Positions 11,724 to 21,855 of a stretch of DNA of 64,000 bases are shown one piece after another. The stretch lies in the NCBI GenBank assembly GCA_037693485.1, contig CM075354.1, forward strand, positions 95,043,001-95,107,000, written 5' to 3'. Under the pieces are notes generated by a model. That model was not told the DNA's origin. It did not search any database and saw nothing but the letters and a program-made list of their open reading frames with translations. The stretch comes from Kitagawia praeruptora. Taxonomy: Eukaryota; Streptophyta; Magnoliopsida; Apiales; Apiaceae. A program made the translations under genes and the position numbers. The number at the start of each line of letters is the position of its first letter. The stretch's first letter is position 1.

Positions 11724-13586
11724 TACTTGCAAAAACGTTTTAATTCGGTTATATGTTACAGTTTTGATATATATACGAGCATGTTTGATGATTGTCATGT
11801 ATGATGCGTTGATTTTGATATATATGTATAAACTGTATGTTAATGATGATTGGGATAATCATATGATGATCATATAATCTGTATGTATATTGATATATAC
11901 ATGATTTTTGTTTGTTCATGATATGGGGATTGTATACGATACGATTTCTGTATACGCTGCGCAGATCTGGTGAAATCTGTGTCCAGTGTCCGATTTTTGC
12001 AAATGATATGTGTTTTCTGACTGGAAACGAGAGTCTGAACAAAACTGATACCATAGGTATCACCGACTCGTCTGTAAGGCGTTTGACGCGGTTTAGTGCA
12101 TGAAAAACGTGATTTATTGTTTTCAGAATTTGATTCTGATTTTCTGATTTTTGCGTTATATGATTTCTTTGATTGGATCATCTGAAATATGATATGGTAT
12201 AACATGATTAGATAATATGACATGTTATTTAATTGTTACTTGAGCATGGTGGATGGTTATGGCCTTGAGACCCATAGGATAAAGGTTTTTGTTTATGGTT
12301 TGGTTTCTAAATACAACTTGCATGTCGTCATTCCTTGTAATGATTAAATCTCGAATGTAACTCGAGTTCTCCTTGTAAGTATATTAGTATAGTTGTTTTG
12401 TTTATGTAATGTACATGAATACATGAAGACAAGCAAGCAAGGAGGTGATCCAAGGAGGCATTGTAGCAGCAAAGAAGAAGACATGTAATAGTATAGTATT
12501 TTAAACCACCCATAGATTGTCCTTGATCCTTTCATTAGCTTGAAAGGATCATATAGGATAAAGGCCATAACCAATCATGTTTACATAATGCACTTACTTT
12601 ACATATGATGTATGAATGTATGTGTAGGATACATAGAAATGCATGCTTTAATTAGATTAATCATGTATGAATGAATGTATTAGATACATCACCCATGCCA
12701 TGCCTGCTTAATCAAGATAAAATCTGTAACGATTCAAGATTTTAAAATTAACAAACGATCATGAGATTCTTGTGTTTTTAAAATATGGATTTTAAAGCAT
12801 GGAACTAAATATGGATTTTGATATCTAAAATTTGGGATTTTCTGTCAAAAGCGGATATGCGTATTCGTAAGGTTGATGGGTTTTAAGTGTGACCTTTGGT
12901 ATCCTCCATCTACCTGGGAAATGAACAATTTAGGATGTCAATATGAAATATTTGGTTCAAGGAAAAATTGAGGATCTCTTTATGATGTGATCATGATCGT
13001 TATAATTTTTCTAAATCCCTTAACAAAATATTAAGTTTTAATCAGATGCTTTCCAATGAATGAACACTCATCGAATCCTAGATCGATAAGGGGAAGGGCT
13101 GTCAGTGGCAGGGGACTCCTATCTATCGTGGTAAGATGCGACGAATATAAACGGTTATATTCAGCCGTTGGATCATTGGGTCAAACTTAACTAAGTCGTC
13201 ATAATAAGGTGAAAATAAACGGTTATATTCGACCATTATGAACTTAGAAGCATAGAGTTTGGTTAAAATCTATTAGATAGATTAGAACAATGGTTGTTCA
13301 CCAAACTATCCAAGAATTATATATGATATAATTGACAATGGTTGTCTACCTAAATAATCATTTTTAAGGACTTCCAGTGGTTGACTTAAAACATGACGAA
13401 ATATGGATCTTGGCTCAATAAAAAGAATTATGGGATATACTTTCCGAATTGATAGTAAGGGCTATTAATTTGATAAAAATAGTGGGAGATATATTATGAA
13501 TATATCATAATCATTTGAACATAATAATTGATAACTCAGACAATCTAATGTTTATTTTGTGCTTTTAACATTGTAGATACTAAGAA
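11724..13586 (+). other. Untranslated leader of the copia element
   Basis: About 1.9 kb lies between primer site and gag. It has only short frames that match no retroelement domain. It would hold packaging and leader signals, none of which I can assign. Confidence 0.5.
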
Positions 13587-14090
13587 ATGGCAAACAACAC
13601 AAACTCTCTATCCGTTCGATCAATCCTTGAGAAGGATAAACTGACAGGAGGAAATAACTTCCTAGACTGGCAGAGGAATTTGAGGATTGTCATCAGGCAG
13701 GAGCGCAAGCTTCATGTCATTGACATCCCTCCGCCAGGTCCCCTTCCCGAGGGCGCTACTGTTGAGGAACGAGCGGCCCACACAAAGGATAAGAATGATG
13801 CAAATGATGTTGCATGTCTTATGTTGGCAACTATGAGTGCTGAGCTTCAAAGGCAGCATATGCATATGGATGCATACACTACCTATGAGCACTTGCAATG
13901 CATGTTTGCAAGCCAAACTCGTCAAGAAAGGATCAACACGAGTAAGTCATTTTTAATTGCAAACAAGGGGCAAGTGAACCAGTTGATAAGGGTGAATGTC
14001 ACTACTGTAAGAAAACTGGTCACTGGAAAAGAAACTGTTCAGTTTACTTGGAGGATCTGAAGAAGAAGAAGGCTCAACAAGCTTCTACTT
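13587..14090 (+). pseudogene. gag: copia gag, internally deleted and frameshifted
   Basis: The ATG at 13587 gives MANNTNSLSVRSILEKDKLT followed by GGNNFLDWQRNLRIVI, the usual N-terminus of this copia group. The middle of the capsid is missing: the sequence jumps from RQERINTSKSF almost directly to the nucleocapsid. The zinc knuckle C-x2-C-x4-H-x4-C is intact at 13997-14038 (CHYCKKTGHWKRNC) but lies in another frame from the N-terminus. The protein would package element RNA in virus-like particles. This copy cannot make a normal capsid. Confidence 0.88.
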
Positions 14091-14114
14091 CAGGTATATA
14101 TATTATAGAAGTCA

Positions 14115-14390
14115 ATGTCTACTTCTACATCTTGGGTATTGGATACTGGATGTGCTTCTCACATTTGTTTAAATGTGCGGGAGCTGCAGAGAAGTAGGAC
14201 ATTGGCTAAGGGAGAAGTAGACCTACGAGTTGGCAATGGAGCAAAAGTTGCTGCTTTGGCTGTAGGCACTTATTATCTATCTTTGCCCTCTGGGCTTGTT
14301 TTAGAACTTGATAACTGTTTTACGTGCCTGCGATTTGCAGAAACATTATTTCGGTTTCTTGTTTGGACAAGAAAGGTTTTTCATTTATAA
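14115..14390 (+). pseudogene. copia aspartic protease region
   Basis: The frame shows WVLDTGCASHIC, where DTG is the protease catalytic triplet, and RVGNGAKVAALAVGTYYLSL, the usual downstream strand. The real protease-integrase junction shifts frame near 14324, after which this frame is out of register. The frame also differs from that of the zinc knuckle upstream, so a second frameshift separates them. Confidence 0.82.
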
Positions 14391-15478
14391 TAAGGAACAA
14401 CAGTTGTTCTTTTGCTTTGAATGATTTGACCTATGGTGTTGCACGTTTGTTTAATGGTTTATATGTTCTTTATTTAGATAATCCTGTCTATAATATAGAA
14501 AACAAACGACTTAAAATTAATGACTCAAATCATACATACCTCTGGCATTGTCGTCTAGGCCATATAAATGAGAAACGCATATCCAAATTACATAAAGATG
14601 GATACTTGGATAAATTTGATTTTGAATCATACCAAGAATGCGAATCTTGTTTGCTTGGTAAGATGACCAAAGCCCCTTTCACTGGTAAGGGTCAAAGGGC
14701 CACTGAACGTCTGGAGCTTATACATAGTGATGTATGTGGCCCAATGCGTGTGATGGCTAGAGAAGGCTACTACTACTTCATAACATTTACTGATGATTAC
14801 AGTAGATATGGATATGTAAATCTTATGAAGAATAAATCCGATTCTTTTGAAAAGTTCAAAGAATATAAGGCTGAAGTAGAGAAGCAAATTGGCGGAGGTG
14901 CAAGTATTAAGATCTTACGATCCGATCGTGGGGGTGAATACTTAAGCACCGAATTTAAAGAATATTTAAAAGAGTGTGGTATTGTATCACAACTCACTCC
15001 GCCAGGAGCACCTCAATGGAATGGAGTTTCAGAGAGGAGAAATCGTACCCTGTTGGACATGGTACGATTGATGATGAGTCATGCAGATCTTCCAATTAGT
15101 TTCTGGGGTCACGCTCTAGAAACAGCGGCTTTCACACTTAACCGTGTTCCTACTAAGAAGGTTCAAAAGACTCCATATGAGATATGGGAGGAGAAACGGT
15201 CAGGCATGAACTTTATGAAAGTTTGGGGATGCAAGGCGTTTGTGAAATGTCAAGTATTAGATAAGCTTGGTCCTAAATCCGAAGAGTGCATATTTGTGGG
15301 ATACCCTAAAGAAACAAAGGCGTATTATTTTTATAGTCCCTCTGAGCAGAAAGTGTTTATTGCTCGAGATGTTGTCTTTATGGAAAGAGATTTTGTTTCC
15401 AAAAGAAACAGTGGGAGAACTATAGATCTCGATGAAGATCGAGAACCGCAAAATAGCATTGAACCTGAAGTGGAATAG
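14324..15478 (+). CDS. copia integrase (open 384-codon segment of a broken gag-pol)
   Basis: The GAG-pre-integrase zinc domain has HCRLGH and CESCLLGKM near residues 75-115. The catalytic core has D136 (HSDVCGP), D201 (RSDRGGEY) and E237 (GVSERRNRTLL). The D-x35-E spacing is conserved, so the triad is intact. The C-terminal region includes TPYEIWEEKR and IFVGYPKETKAYYFYSP. The frame ends at a TAG (15476-15478). The polyprotein continues in the same frame beyond it (VVRRSGRIRHEP), so this is a single nonsense mutation. The enzyme would insert element cDNA into the genome. The first ATG is internal to the polyprotein. Confidence 0.9.
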   Translation: MPAICRNIISVSCLDKKGFSFIIRNNSCSFALNDLTYGVARLFNGLYVLYLDNPVYNIENKRLKINDSNHTYLWHCRLGHINEKRISKLHKDGYLDKFDFESYQECESCLLGKMTKAPFTGKGQRATERLELIHSDVCGPMRVMAREGYYYFITFTDDYSRYGYVNLMKNKSDSFEKFKEYKAEVEKQIGGGASIKILRSDRGGEYLSTEFKEYLKECGIVSQLTPPGAPQWNGVSERRNRTLLDMVRLMMSHADLPISFWGHALETAAFTLNRVPTKKVQKTPYEIWEEKRSGMNFMKVWGCKAFVKCQVLDKLGPKSEECIFVGYPKETKAYYFYSPSEQKVFIARDVVFMERDFVSKRNSGRTIDLDEDREPQNSIEPEVE

Positions 15479-15559
15479 GAGCAGAATAATGCTCAAGAAA
15501 CACAGGTTGTTCGTAGATCTGGTAGAATTCGCCATGAGCCAGAGAGATATGGATTTCTC

Positions 15560-16735
15560 TTGACTCAATGTGGTGATTTGATGCTCATAGATGAAGATGA
15601 GCCTCTCACATACCAAGATGCTATGAACAATCCAGACTCTAAGAGATGGCTAGAAGCCATGAAATTCGAGATGGATTCCATGTACGAAAACCAAGTATGG
15701 ACTTTGGTTGATCCACCCGAAGGGTGCAAATGGGTTTTCAAAAGGAAAACTGATGTGGATGGAAATGTTCAGACCTATAAAGCAAGGCTTGTTGCAAAAG
15801 GTTTCAAACAAATTCATGGTATTGACTATGATGAAACTTTCTCACCAGTGGCTATGGTCAAGTCCATAAGGATTTTGCTTTCAATTGCAGCATTCCATGA
15901 TTATGAAATCTGGCAAATGGATGTCAAAATAGCCTTCCTTAATGGAAGCCTTGAAGAGGATGTGTACATGACACAACCTGAAGGTTTTGTCGATCCAAGG
16001 AATGTTGGCAAGGTATGTAAATTACGTCGATCCATTTATGGATTGAAGCAAGCCTCTAGGAGATGGAATATCCATTTTGATGAAATAGTCAAAGAGTATG
16101 GCTTTGTTCAAAACAAAGATGAACCTTGTGTTTACAAGAAGGTTAGTGGGAGCCATGTGGCATTCATAGTATTATATATTGATGATATACTACTAATGGG
16201 GAATGACATACCTTCTCTAAAGGCTGTTAAGACTTGGTTACGGAGCAACTTCTCTATGAAAGACTTAGGAGATGCATCCTACATTCTAGGAATGAGGATC
16301 TATAGGGATAGATCTAGAAGGATGATCGGTCTAAGTCAGAGTACATACATTGATAAGGTTTTGCATCGTTTTGGTATGCAAAATGCAAAAAGGGGATGTG
16401 TCCCCGTGTCTCAAGGGATAACGATCTCTAAAGACCAGTGTCCGAAATCATTGGATGATAAGGACAACAAGAGGAAAGTTCCATATGCTTCAGCAATTGG
16501 ATCTATCATGTATGCAATGGCATGTACTCGTCCTGATGTCTCGTATGCTTTGAGCATGACGAGCATACACCAATCTAATCCAAGTGAAGGTCACTGGACG
16601 GTAGTCAAGAATATTCTTAAGTACCTGAAAATGACTAAAGATTTATTCTTGGTGTATGGAGGAGAGGAGAAACTGGTTGTAAAAAGTTACACCGATGCAA
16701 GTTTCCAAATAGACAGGGATGATACTGTATCATAG
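15560..16735 (+). CDS. copia reverse transcriptase (open segment)
   Basis: This continues the integrase frame after the TAG at 15476. It contains WKWVFKRK-type start motifs (CKWVFKRKTDVDGNVQTYKA), VAKGFKQIHGIDYDETFSPV, QMDVKIAFLNGSLEEDVYM, GLKQASRRW and the active-site box YIDD at residues 206-209. These are diagnostic of Ty1/copia RT. The frame ends at a TAG (16733-16735), where the family has Gln (DDTVSQSG), so this is another CAG-to-TAG change. The connection to RNase H has at least one further frameshift. Confidence 0.92.
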   Translation: MTQCGDLMLIDEDEPLTYQDAMNNPDSKRWLEAMKFEMDSMYENQVWTLVDPPEGCKWVFKRKTDVDGNVQTYKARLVAKGFKQIHGIDYDETFSPVAMVKSIRILLSIAAFHDYEIWQMDVKIAFLNGSLEEDVYMTQPEGFVDPRNVGKVCKLRRSIYGLKQASRRWNIHFDEIVKEYGFVQNKDEPCVYKKVSGSHVAFIVLYIDDILLMGNDIPSLKAVKTWLRSNFSMKDLGDASYILGMRIYRDRSRRMIGLSQSTYIDKVLHRFGMQNAKRGCVPVSQGITISKDQCPKSLDDKDNKRKVPYASAIGSIMYAMACTRPDVSYALSMTSIHQSNPSEGHWTVVKNILKYLKMTKDLFLVYGGEEKLVVKSYTDASFQIDRDDTVS

Positions 16736-16812
16736 TCTGGTTTTTGTTTTGTCTAAACGGAGGTACTATAAGCTAGAAGAGTTCATAGCAAGAAACAGTC
16801 GCTGTTTCTACA

Positions 16813-17163
16813 ATGGAACCTGAGTACATTGCAGCTTGTGAAGCGGCAAAGGAAGATGTTTGGATTCAAAAATTCATTACTGAATTGGGAGTGGTTCCAT
16901 CGATCGCAGATCCCATAGACAAGTACTGCGATGATAATGGAGCCATTGCACAGGCTAAAGAACCTAGATATTACTCCCGATCCAAACATATACTCAGGAG
17001 ATTTCACCTCATTCGAGAGATAAATGAAAAGGGTGATATACACATATGTAAAGTACACACAAATGATAACATAGCAGACTCACTGACCGAAGGCTTGTCG
17101 CAGCAGAAGCACGACGGTCACACTAGTTCCATAGGTATTAGATACATGGGTGATTGGCTCTAG
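16813..17163 (+). CDS. copia RNase H, C-terminal segment
   Basis: MEPEYIAACEAAKEDVWIQK is the conserved RNase H helix. DDNGAIAQAKEP, SKHILRRFHLIREI and HTNDNIADSLTE follow, ending with TAG just before the polypurine tract. It is in a different frame from the RT. The missing link (YTDASFQIDRDDTVS in the RT frame, then a decayed stretch to 16812) shows at least one indel and stops. It would degrade RNA in the RNA-DNA hybrid. Confidence 0.88.
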   Translation: MEPEYIAACEAAKEDVWIQKFITELGVVPSIADPIDKYCDDNGAIAQAKEPRYYSRSKHILRRFHLIREINEKGDIHICKVHTNDNIADSLTEGLSQQKHDGHTSSIGIRYMGDWL

Positions 17164-17177
17164 TGCAAGTGGGAGAT

Positions 17178-17764
17178 TGTTAGTGTAGGTGCCCTAGAGG
17201 CAATACATTGTTTATTTTGATAAACCTTTATGTCATTTGATTATTTAATAAATGTATTTATTATGACTTTAATTACTGCGATATATTTGTTAGCATAATA
17301 AATGTCCTTAGAATAATGATACACATTATATAGTTTAAGTATTTAACTTGAACTTGAGATTATATAATATATCATATTCTTAAAGGTCCCTAGTCGAGTA
17401 TTATTATATAGGACAATAATAATACATAAATAGACTAGTATGTTGTTGACTGATAACCACATCTCATTGGTTATAAGTATGGAGATACTAAAGTCAAAAC
17501 ATAGGTACATGTAAGGGTACATGGCACTGGACAGACCCACCGTGAGATTCTTCATGTTAATAAAGTCATAAGAAAGACTCATAGTGATAATGGTGTAATG
17601 ATCCTTTGACTTGAGATCATTATATTTCTATACGAGGATAATATACTTTGACTACATTAAAAGTTACCTTTGACCGGGTGATGATAAAAGTGGACATCGG
17701 GTATATTGTGAATCGTATGAGAAATATGAATGATAGATAAAGGATTTAACCCTCCTATCAGATA
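17178..17764 (+). repeat. Truncated 3' LTR of the copia element
   Basis: It matches 10180-10766 with only two or three substitutions. It stops at CTATCAGATA, where sequence belonging to LTR1 begins. About 940 bp of the LTR are missing. Confidence 0.9.
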
Positions 17765-18001
17765 AGAGCCTTCACATCACCACCTAAGTCTTCTGATGAT
17801 TACAATCTTCTCCTACCCTTCACATCTATACATAAGATGAATACAAAAGGCTGCAGTCTGATTCGGCTGGTTCGTACTTCTTTCGGGATCACTGATGGAA
17901 ACTGTTTATGAAATCTCCTTGTGGGGTATGTGTTGTATCCTTAACATCCTGCTTCACTGCTCTATAATATAAATAAAACAATAGCAAGAGTGAGCGATAG
18001 C

Positions 18002-18424
18002 TAGGGATGGGCGTCGGGTCACTACGGGGTCGTGGAGTGCAATCCCCGTCCCCGATCCCCGAACCCCTACCCGCTCCCCGAACCCGCCCCGATCCCCGAA
18101 CGGGGAGATATTTTGCTCCCCGATCCCCGCCCCGAACGGGGAATCGGGGATTTTTTTTTATTATTAAAAAAATAAATTTAATATATTCTTAAACAATTTT
18201 TATAATAAAATTAATTTGCTAAATTATAATATATTATATATATTTTAAATTCAATGGTCTATTCTAAAAAATGTTTTAAATTAATTTTTATTTGTACTAA
18301 AAGATATAATTAAATTATTATAATCAAATTAAATTTTATTATTAAACTCTTGAATATGCGAAATGAATTCAAAATTTTAAGCACTAATAATATATATAAA
18401 TATATATACTTATAACAATTTAAT

Positions 18425-18461
<37 letters not shown>

Positions 18462-18639
18462 TTAGAATCGGGGATCGGGGTGGGGATCCCCCAATCCCCG
18501 ACCCCGCCCCGATCCCCGAATTTTTTTAAAAATATTCCCCGCTCCCCGCCCCGAACCCGAAAAATTCCCCGACTCCCCAACCCAAACGGGGCGGGGATCG
18601 GATCGAGGTCGAGCGGGGCGGGTAAAATGCCCATCCCTA
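18002..18639. mobile_element. hAT-like MITE (638 bp) with CCCCGA-rich ends
   Basis: Terminal inverted repeats TAGGGATGGGC/GCCCATCCCTA are flanked by 8-bp near-duplications GCGATAGC and GAGATAGC. The ends are packed with CCCCGATCCCCG and CCCCGAACCCC units and the centre is AT-rich. No coding capacity is seen. The 8-bp duplication points to the hAT superfamily. Confidence 0.8.
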
Positions 18640-19413
18640 GAGATAGCTCAGCAAGGTAATGAAAGTATGGCATAACTCTGCCTTTAACTTAAACACAGAA
18701 GAAAGAGGGTATAAGACAGTAATTGTTAAAATATCTTTTTACCGAAAGTATTTCCTTATCGGAATATAGTCAAAACAGTACCATTGTAGTACTTCAAATA
18801 TCATTATCATAATATTTCTGCAAACTTTTATTATACTATGAACCAAGTTCTAGCTAGTATATATTATAAAAGGACGAGGTCTCAAAGTAACCCAATATAA
18901 CCTTTTCGTAGAAAAGAAGTATCTGCTATATAAGTATAAGCAGAATATCAACATATAACTTAAAAGATGAAGTTATAAGGTGATTCAATATAAACAATCC
19001 CCCTTACCAGAACCCCTCTTATGTAAGGTAACCACAGGGTCACGTAATGTAAAAGATGAAGTGACAAGGTAACTCAAAGTATATTTCTGTGAGAATATCT
19101 GCTATGCCAAAAGTAAGCGAGGATAGCATCATTTATCATAAAAGAGGAACTTGCAGGAAAAGTTTTGCAATTCCAGTTTTGAACACTTTTCAACCCTGCC
19201 AACATTGAGAATGTTGCAGAAAATAAATAGATTTGGATTATGAACTAATGCGGGAGTATTGTCGCGCCAGATGACACCACCTTACGATGATCAGTCGTAG
19301 GTTGTGCATCTCAAGATTTGTTTCTCTACATGTAAAAGGAAGAACGTACGCCTGATCTCCCTAGCCAACGGTTGGGCATAGTTGGGACCGGCGCCACTCG
19401 GACCCTATTTCCA

Positions 19414-19530
19414 GGATGGACTGTCCCACAGCCTCTTATACCAGTTTTACTGATGGACTATCCCACAGCCTCTTACACAGATTTTCAATGATGGACTGTC
19501 CCACAGCCTCTTACACAAATACTCCTAGTT
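19414..19530. repeat. Three tandem copies of a unit of about 40 bp in LTR1
   Basis: The phrase GGACTGTCCCACAGCCTCTT and close variants occur three times in a row. They belong to the LTR rather than to a separate element. Confidence 0.75.
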
Positions 19531-20039
19531 CGAGTAAATCCATGACTCTGAAACGTAAAGCTCGTCCCCCTTTCCCCAAGTATAATACTTGTTGATAAGA
19601 CTCCACGAAGTAGTCTTATCTAATTGGAAAGGAAAATTCACCAATATTTCCCGAGCTAATGCTCGTTAATGGATATCGACTTGTTCTAACAACCTTACTC
19701 CTCGAATGACGAGGAAGTAATAAAGAGAATCTTTGATGAATAGCAACCAAGTTGCTAGTGAAAAGAATATTATCAAAAGATTTATGACCGGGCAGTCACA
19801 AAAATAAATAACAACTTCAAGTAGGTTCCCTTATATTTTGAAAGATTTGAGCGAGCATTTAAATCCCCCTATAGGATAGATTTAAATAAAAAATAAAAAA
19901 AATAATAAAGTAGTGGAAACCTCTCTTGATAAAATAGTCATAATATAGCTCCGAAATATGATACATAATCTTTGACGATCAAAGATAGTATTTGAATGAA
20001 ATAAATCATTTTAAAACTAGTTAAAAGAACTAAATAAAT

Positions 20040-20600
20040 ATTCCAAGAATATTTATTATATCATAAATATTTAAAGAATATTTTTAGTATAAAAATATTG
20101 CTCATAAATAATCCTTGAATGAATATATTCAAGTATTCCCCAACTAATCCAACCTTTATATAAATAATCAAAAATAATATTCGATAAATAAATGACTTTA
20201 AATGAATATTAAAGATAATATTCATTAAATAAATAAAGTTCGAATGAATATTCAGAATAATATTCGTTATATAAATAATCTTAAAGGAATATTCAAAATA
20301 ATATTTAAATAAATCCTCGAATGAATATTCAAATAAATAAATCATCAAATGAATATTCAAATAATATTCATCAAATAATAAAGTCCAAATGAATATTCAA
20401 ATAATATTCATTAAATAAATCATCTTCAAATGAATATTCAAAATAATATTCATTTAATAAATTAAACTTTAAATGAATATTCAAGAATAATATTCATTAA
20501 ATAAATAATCTTTAAAATGAATATTAAAATAATATTCATTAATTAAAACCTTAAATGAATATTTGAAAACAATATTCATTTAATAAATAGCAATCCTCGG
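20040..20600. repeat. AT-rich dyad repeats in LTR1
   Basis: About a dozen copies of ATGAATATTCAAAATAATAT with TTCATTAAATAAAT occur at roughly 40-bp steps. Each copy can pair internally (ATGAATATT with AATATTCAT). A shorter set occurs in LTR2 at 26570-26745, so the array belongs to the LTR family. A second duplicated block (GGAATCCCTCCGGGTTTCCA at 20715 and 21001) lies just downstream. Confidence 0.8.
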
Positions 20601-21200
20601 ATCGTATCCTAATCAAATAACAGTCCTCGAATCGTTTCCAAGTAATTACATATCCTGGAAATATGAATAATGTTTATTAAAACATTCCTTAAAATAAATA
20701 GTACTTCGCCGTTGGAATCCCTCCGGGTTTCCACGACTATCTCAAAATACTGACTCCCGGTCTAAGGAATAAGAATAAGAACCATACGCCCGATACTAAG
20801 GGCAATTGCAAAACTCGGCTTATAACTGATATCCCATACCTAGATCATAAGCCACATCTCAAATCATATTCAAATAATAACCTTCGAATGAGGTAATATT
20901 CAAATAACATCCTTTGAATTATTCCCAAGTAATAATAATATCTGGAAATATAAATAATAATTATTAATAATATTCCCCAATATGAATAGTACTCTGCCAC
21001 TGGAATCCCTCCGGGTTTCCACGACTATCCCTATAAAGGAAAATACCGACTCCCGGTCTAGAGTCGAAACAATAAACATGCTCTTATCTATAGAGCTACA
21101 AGGTATACCGGTTTGTAAATACTTTATCTCAAAGCTCGTACATAAACTGAAAGTCAAATTTACGCCCTAAGCATATATCGCAAAACTATGCAATTTTATA

Positions 21201-21855
21201 TGGGTCTTTTTCTAATATGTCCCATTTACAAAGGTTAATTATAATTATGTCCCAAATTTATTTGTAATTATAAATATATCCCAAATTATGAATTTGTCAC
21301 ATTTTTTAGTATAACCATGATTAATTTATTAAATACACATTATCAAAAGACATTTTTATCCTCCTTTATGAATTGTTAAAACTTTTCAATGTCATCTTTA
21401 ATTTTTTTTCTCTCCTTGCTCCACTTCACCCCCACTTCAGTTTAAGATCGTCAACAAAGGATGAAAAAGATGGAAAACAGTTGATATTAATATGGCCAGG
21501 TTCCTTTGAGTTTAATTTGCTCCAATATGCGAGTCAACTATCTGAAACAAGAAGAAGAAGATTTTGTTAATAATGTTATGTATTTTTTAGATGGTGAACA
21601 GTGCCCCTGCGGGGCCAATGTCGGAGAAGAAGTGGCGGCGCAGCATGATGGTGGTGGGGGGTTAGAGAGAAGGAAAAGGAGAAAAATATTTTTTATTGTG
21701 GGTAATGGTATTATGGTCAAATCATACACAAAATTTACCTATAATTATATGTATATGAGTTAACTTTAACTATAGGACATAATTATAATTATTCAATAAA
21801 GAGGGACATATTCTTAATTGATTTTTAGAAATGGGACATAACAAACTAATACCCA
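21201..21855. mobile_element. Terminal-inverted-repeat element in LTR1 (655 bp)
   Basis: The ends TGGGTCTTTTTCTAATATGT and ACATAACAAACTAATACCCA are imperfect inverted repeats followed inward by TCCCATTTAC/GAAATGGGAC. Direct repeats TTTTATA flank it (21194-21200 and 21856-21862). Superfamily is uncertain (7- or 8-bp duplication; hAT or Mutator-like). Small internal frames match nothing known to me. Confidence 0.65.

Larger units (their letters stand above)
10180..17764 (+). mobile_element. Ty1/copia retrotransposon, degenerate, 3' LTR truncated
   Basis: It has a 5' LTR (10180-11710), a primer site (11712), gag, protease, integrase, RT and RNase H in copia order, a polypurine tract (17166-17176) and a 3' LTR cut after 587 bp (17178-17764), where LTR1 sequence resumes. 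The coding region has at least four frameshifts, two premature stops and a large gag deletion. The LTR parts that can be compared differ at only two or three positions. No target duplication is recoverable because the 3' LTR end is missing. Confidence 0.92.

Noticed and set aside
10345..17582. A 79-residue minus-strand frame present twice (10345 and 17343)
   Set aside because: It falls in the two copia LTRs and is duplicated with them. It has no domain.
20061..20360. A 99-residue minus-strand frame of Ile/Asn/Tyr/Phe
   Set aside because: It is a translation of the AT-rich dyad repeats.
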